Origin: a bacterium
Lineage (GTDB): Bacteria > Chloroflexota > Chloroflexia > Thermomicrobiales > UBA6265
Length of the DNA stretch: 7,480 nt
Assembly (NCBI GenBank): GCA_029977305.1
Contig: JAPOLF010000099.1
Location: forward strand, 1-7,480
Reading direction: 5' to 3'
Below are positions 6,608-7,480 of this stretch, in pieces. The notes below the pieces were generated by a model. The model ran no database searches, was not told the origin of the DNA, and saw only the letters and a program-made list of their open reading frames with translations. Made by a program: the position numbers and the translations under genes. The first letter of the stretch is position 1, and every line of letters starts with the position of its first letter.

Positions 6608-6636
6608 TTGACGACCCCAGTCACCCACCCTATTCT
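6608..6636 (+). promoter_or_regulatory. Predicted promoter of the thrS T-box transcript
   Basis: TTGACG (6608-6613) and TATTCT (6631-6636) are separated by exactly 17 bp, with the transcription start expected near 6643. It begins 17 bp after the carboxypeptidase stop, and the T-box leader starts directly downstream, so thrS has its own transcript. Confidence 0.65.
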
Positions 6637-6642
6637 TCTGGG

Positions 6643-6906
6643 CAAGCGAAGATCAACGCTGCGACGACCGGGACGAGTACGCGACTGGCAGCCATCAGCA
6701 ATGCGCCCCCCGTGCTGCAAGGGCGCTTGGCCTCCCACCGCCGAACACCACCCGCGAGCTGTGCCCCGACCGTGTGGTCCGCCACGCCGAGGATGCACCG
6801 GAAAGCCCCGTTATCGGCTGCCACGAGCGACGCGCCCACGCGTCGGAACGAGGGTGGAACCACGCCGGTCCGGCGTCCCTTGCAGGGACTTGGCCGGTTT
6901 TTTTTG
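6643..6906 (+). promoter_or_regulatory. Threonine T-box riboswitch (specifier ACC) controlling thrS
   Basis: This leader RNA binds uncharged tRNA-Thr and then allows transcription of thrS. Stem I can be traced. CGGG (6669-6672) pairs with CCCG (6751-6754) below the specifier loop. That loop has AGTA (6676-6679) on one side and GAAC-ACC-A (6743-6750) on the other, so the specifier codon is ACC (6747-6749), threonine. Above it, GCG/CGC and TGG/CCA pairs lead to a distal hairpin GCGCCC/GGGCGC (6703-6708 with 6721-6726). A 7-bp hairpin CGACGCG/CGCGTCG (6828-6845) fits stem III. The conserved T-box AGGGTGGAACCACG is at 6851-6864. The antiterminator pairs AGGG (6851-6854) with CCCT (6877-6880) and ACGCC (6862-6866) with GGCGT (6872-6876). 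That leaves the 7-nt bulge TGGAACC, whose TGGA would pair with a tRNA 3' end UCCA. Confidence 0.95.
6865..6905 (+). terminator. Intrinsic terminator of the T-box leader
   Basis: The hairpin pairs GTCCCT (6875-6880) with AGGGAC (6884-6889) around a 3-nt loop. A lower CCGG/CCGG clamp (6865-6868 with 6894-6897) is followed by eight T residues (6898-6905). It shares CCCT and the CGCCGG region with the antiterminator, so the two folds exclude each other. Charged tRNA-Thr would leave this hairpin free to stop transcription 25 nt before thrS. Confidence 0.93.
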
Positions 6907-6930
6907 TGCCTAACGGGATTGGGGTCAACC

Positions 6931-7480
6931 ATGAGCGGGAATGACGACATCGAGCAGATGGACATCGCGGTGGAATCCGGAGATGCCGCATCGTATGAAT
7001 TGGCCCGCATGCGGCACTCGTGTGCCCACTTGATGGCCGAGGCGGTGCAGGGCCTCTTCCCCGATGCGAAATTCGGCATCGGGCCAGCAATCGAGCACGG
7101 GTTCTACTACGACTTCGACCTGCCCCGCGCGCTCACACCGGAGGACCTGCTCGCAATCGAAGAGCGCATGCTCCAGCTGCAACGGGACAACGCTCCTTTT
7201 GTGCGCGAAGTCGTCACCCGCGACGAGGCGCTCCGCATCTTCGGCGCGAATCCCTACAAGGTGGAGCTGATCCAGGCGCTCCCTGCCGACGAGACCATCA
7301 CCACCTACACGCAGGGCGGATTCCTCGACCTTTGCCGCGGACCGCACGTCGCTTCCACCGGCAACATCGGTGCATACAAGCTGCTGTCCATCGCGGGGGC
7401 GTACTGGCGCGGTGACGAGAAGCGCCCGATGCTGCAACGCATCTACGCCACGGCGTGGAAGGACCCCCAGCAGCTCAAGC
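6931..7480 (+). CDS. thrS: Threonyl-tRNA synthetase (N-terminal part, runs off the right edge), without TGS domain
   Basis: This enzyme attaches threonine to tRNA-Thr in the cytoplasm. The 183 visible residues cover a short N-terminal segment (1-24) and the editing domain that clears mischarged Ser-tRNA-Thr. The editing-site motifs are present: HSCAH (H29, H33) and CRGPH (C135, H139). Also present are GPAIEHGFYYDF (51-62) and AGAYWRGDEKRPMLQRIYAT (155-174), which leads into the catalytic core lying past the window. Most bacterial ThrRS proteins carry a TGS domain of about 60 residues before the editing domain, and it is missing here. The ATG at 6931 lies 25 nt after the T-box terminator, leaving no room for that domain. 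A GGGG about 6 nt upstream is a modest ribosome site. Identity is firm and agrees with the threonine T-box. Confidence 0.97.
   Translation, partial: MSGNDDIEQMDIAVESGDAASYELARMRHSCAHLMAEAVQGLFPDAKFGIGPAIEHGFYYDFDLPRALTPEDLLAIEERMLQLQRDNAPFVREVVTRDEALRIFGANPYKVELIQALPADETITTYTQGGFLDLCRGPHVASTGNIGAYKLLSIAGAYWRGDEKRPMLQRIYATAWKDPQQLK

Noticed and set aside
6073..6798. Minus-strand 241-codon open frame opposite the carboxypeptidase 3' end and T-box leader
   Set aside because: It is antisense to S11 peptidase coding sequence and to a structured T-box RNA, with an Arg/Gly-rich translation and no recognisable domain.
6224..6913. Plus-strand 229-codon open frame spanning the carboxypeptidase end and the thrS leader
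   Set aside because: It overlaps the S11 gene in another frame and reads through the T-box and its terminator; its composition is Arg/Pro-rich shadow sequence.
1..7480. CRISPR array, insertion sequence, tRNA/rRNA gene or phage-defence system
   Set aside because: I saw no regularly spaced repeats, transposase motifs, terminal inverted repeats, tRNA-like folds or defence-gene motifs on either strand.

Overview
The window is high-GC, gene-dense bacterial DNA with three transcription units. A T-box leader in front of thrS, high GC, GTG starts, and a D,D-carboxypeptidase tethered by a C-terminal membrane segment fit a Chloroflexota bacterium (Thermomicrobia-like) best. An actinobacterium is the main alternative. 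This placement is an inference from style; no marker gene here settles it.

Positions 1-5209 hold one minus-strand catabolic gene cluster. In transcription order it encodes a VOC/glyoxalase-fold protein, a short-chain dehydrogenase (SDR), a D-2-hydroxyacid dehydrogenase, an HpcH/HpaI class II aldolase, a small 3-hydroxyacyl-CoA-dehydrogenase-type enzyme (closest in style to L-gulonate or L-carnitine dehydrogenases) and a GntR/FadR-type regulator. After an 84-bp gap comes the start of a sugar-type ABC transporter substrate-binding protein that runs off the left edge. Three junctions are exact ATGA stop/start overlaps and a fourth may be GTGA, so the block is very probably one operon. The logic is uptake of a small polyol, sugar or sugar acid, two or three NAD(P)-dependent oxidation or reduction steps, and retro-aldol cleavage. 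The regulator would be encoded with the genes it controls. The substrate cannot be read from the sequence.

Positions 5210-5448 are a divergent control region. A TTGACA-N17-TAGCAT promoter drives the catabolic operon leftward, and a TTGACG-N18-TAGCAT promoter drives the carboxypeptidase rightward. Just downstream of the predicted operon start is a perfect 14-bp palindrome (GTGCACCGGTGCAC), a good candidate operator for the GntR regulator.

Positions 5449-6591 encode a secreted, membrane-anchored D-alanyl-D-alanine carboxypeptidase (peptidase S11), a cell-wall gene unrelated to the catabolic operon.

Positions 6592-7480 contain a promoter, a complete threonine T-box riboswitch (specifier ACC, AGTA loop-E motif, AGGGTGGAACCACG T-box, mutually exclusive antiterminator and terminator) and the 5' part of thrS. 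This threonyl-tRNA synthetase starts directly at the editing domain and lacks the usual N-terminal TGS domain.

The points most worth following are the uncharacterised catabolic operon with its palindromic operator, the TGS-less ThrRS behind an intact T-box, and an 8-codon minigene with a perfect Shine-Dalgarno between the regulator and transporter genes.
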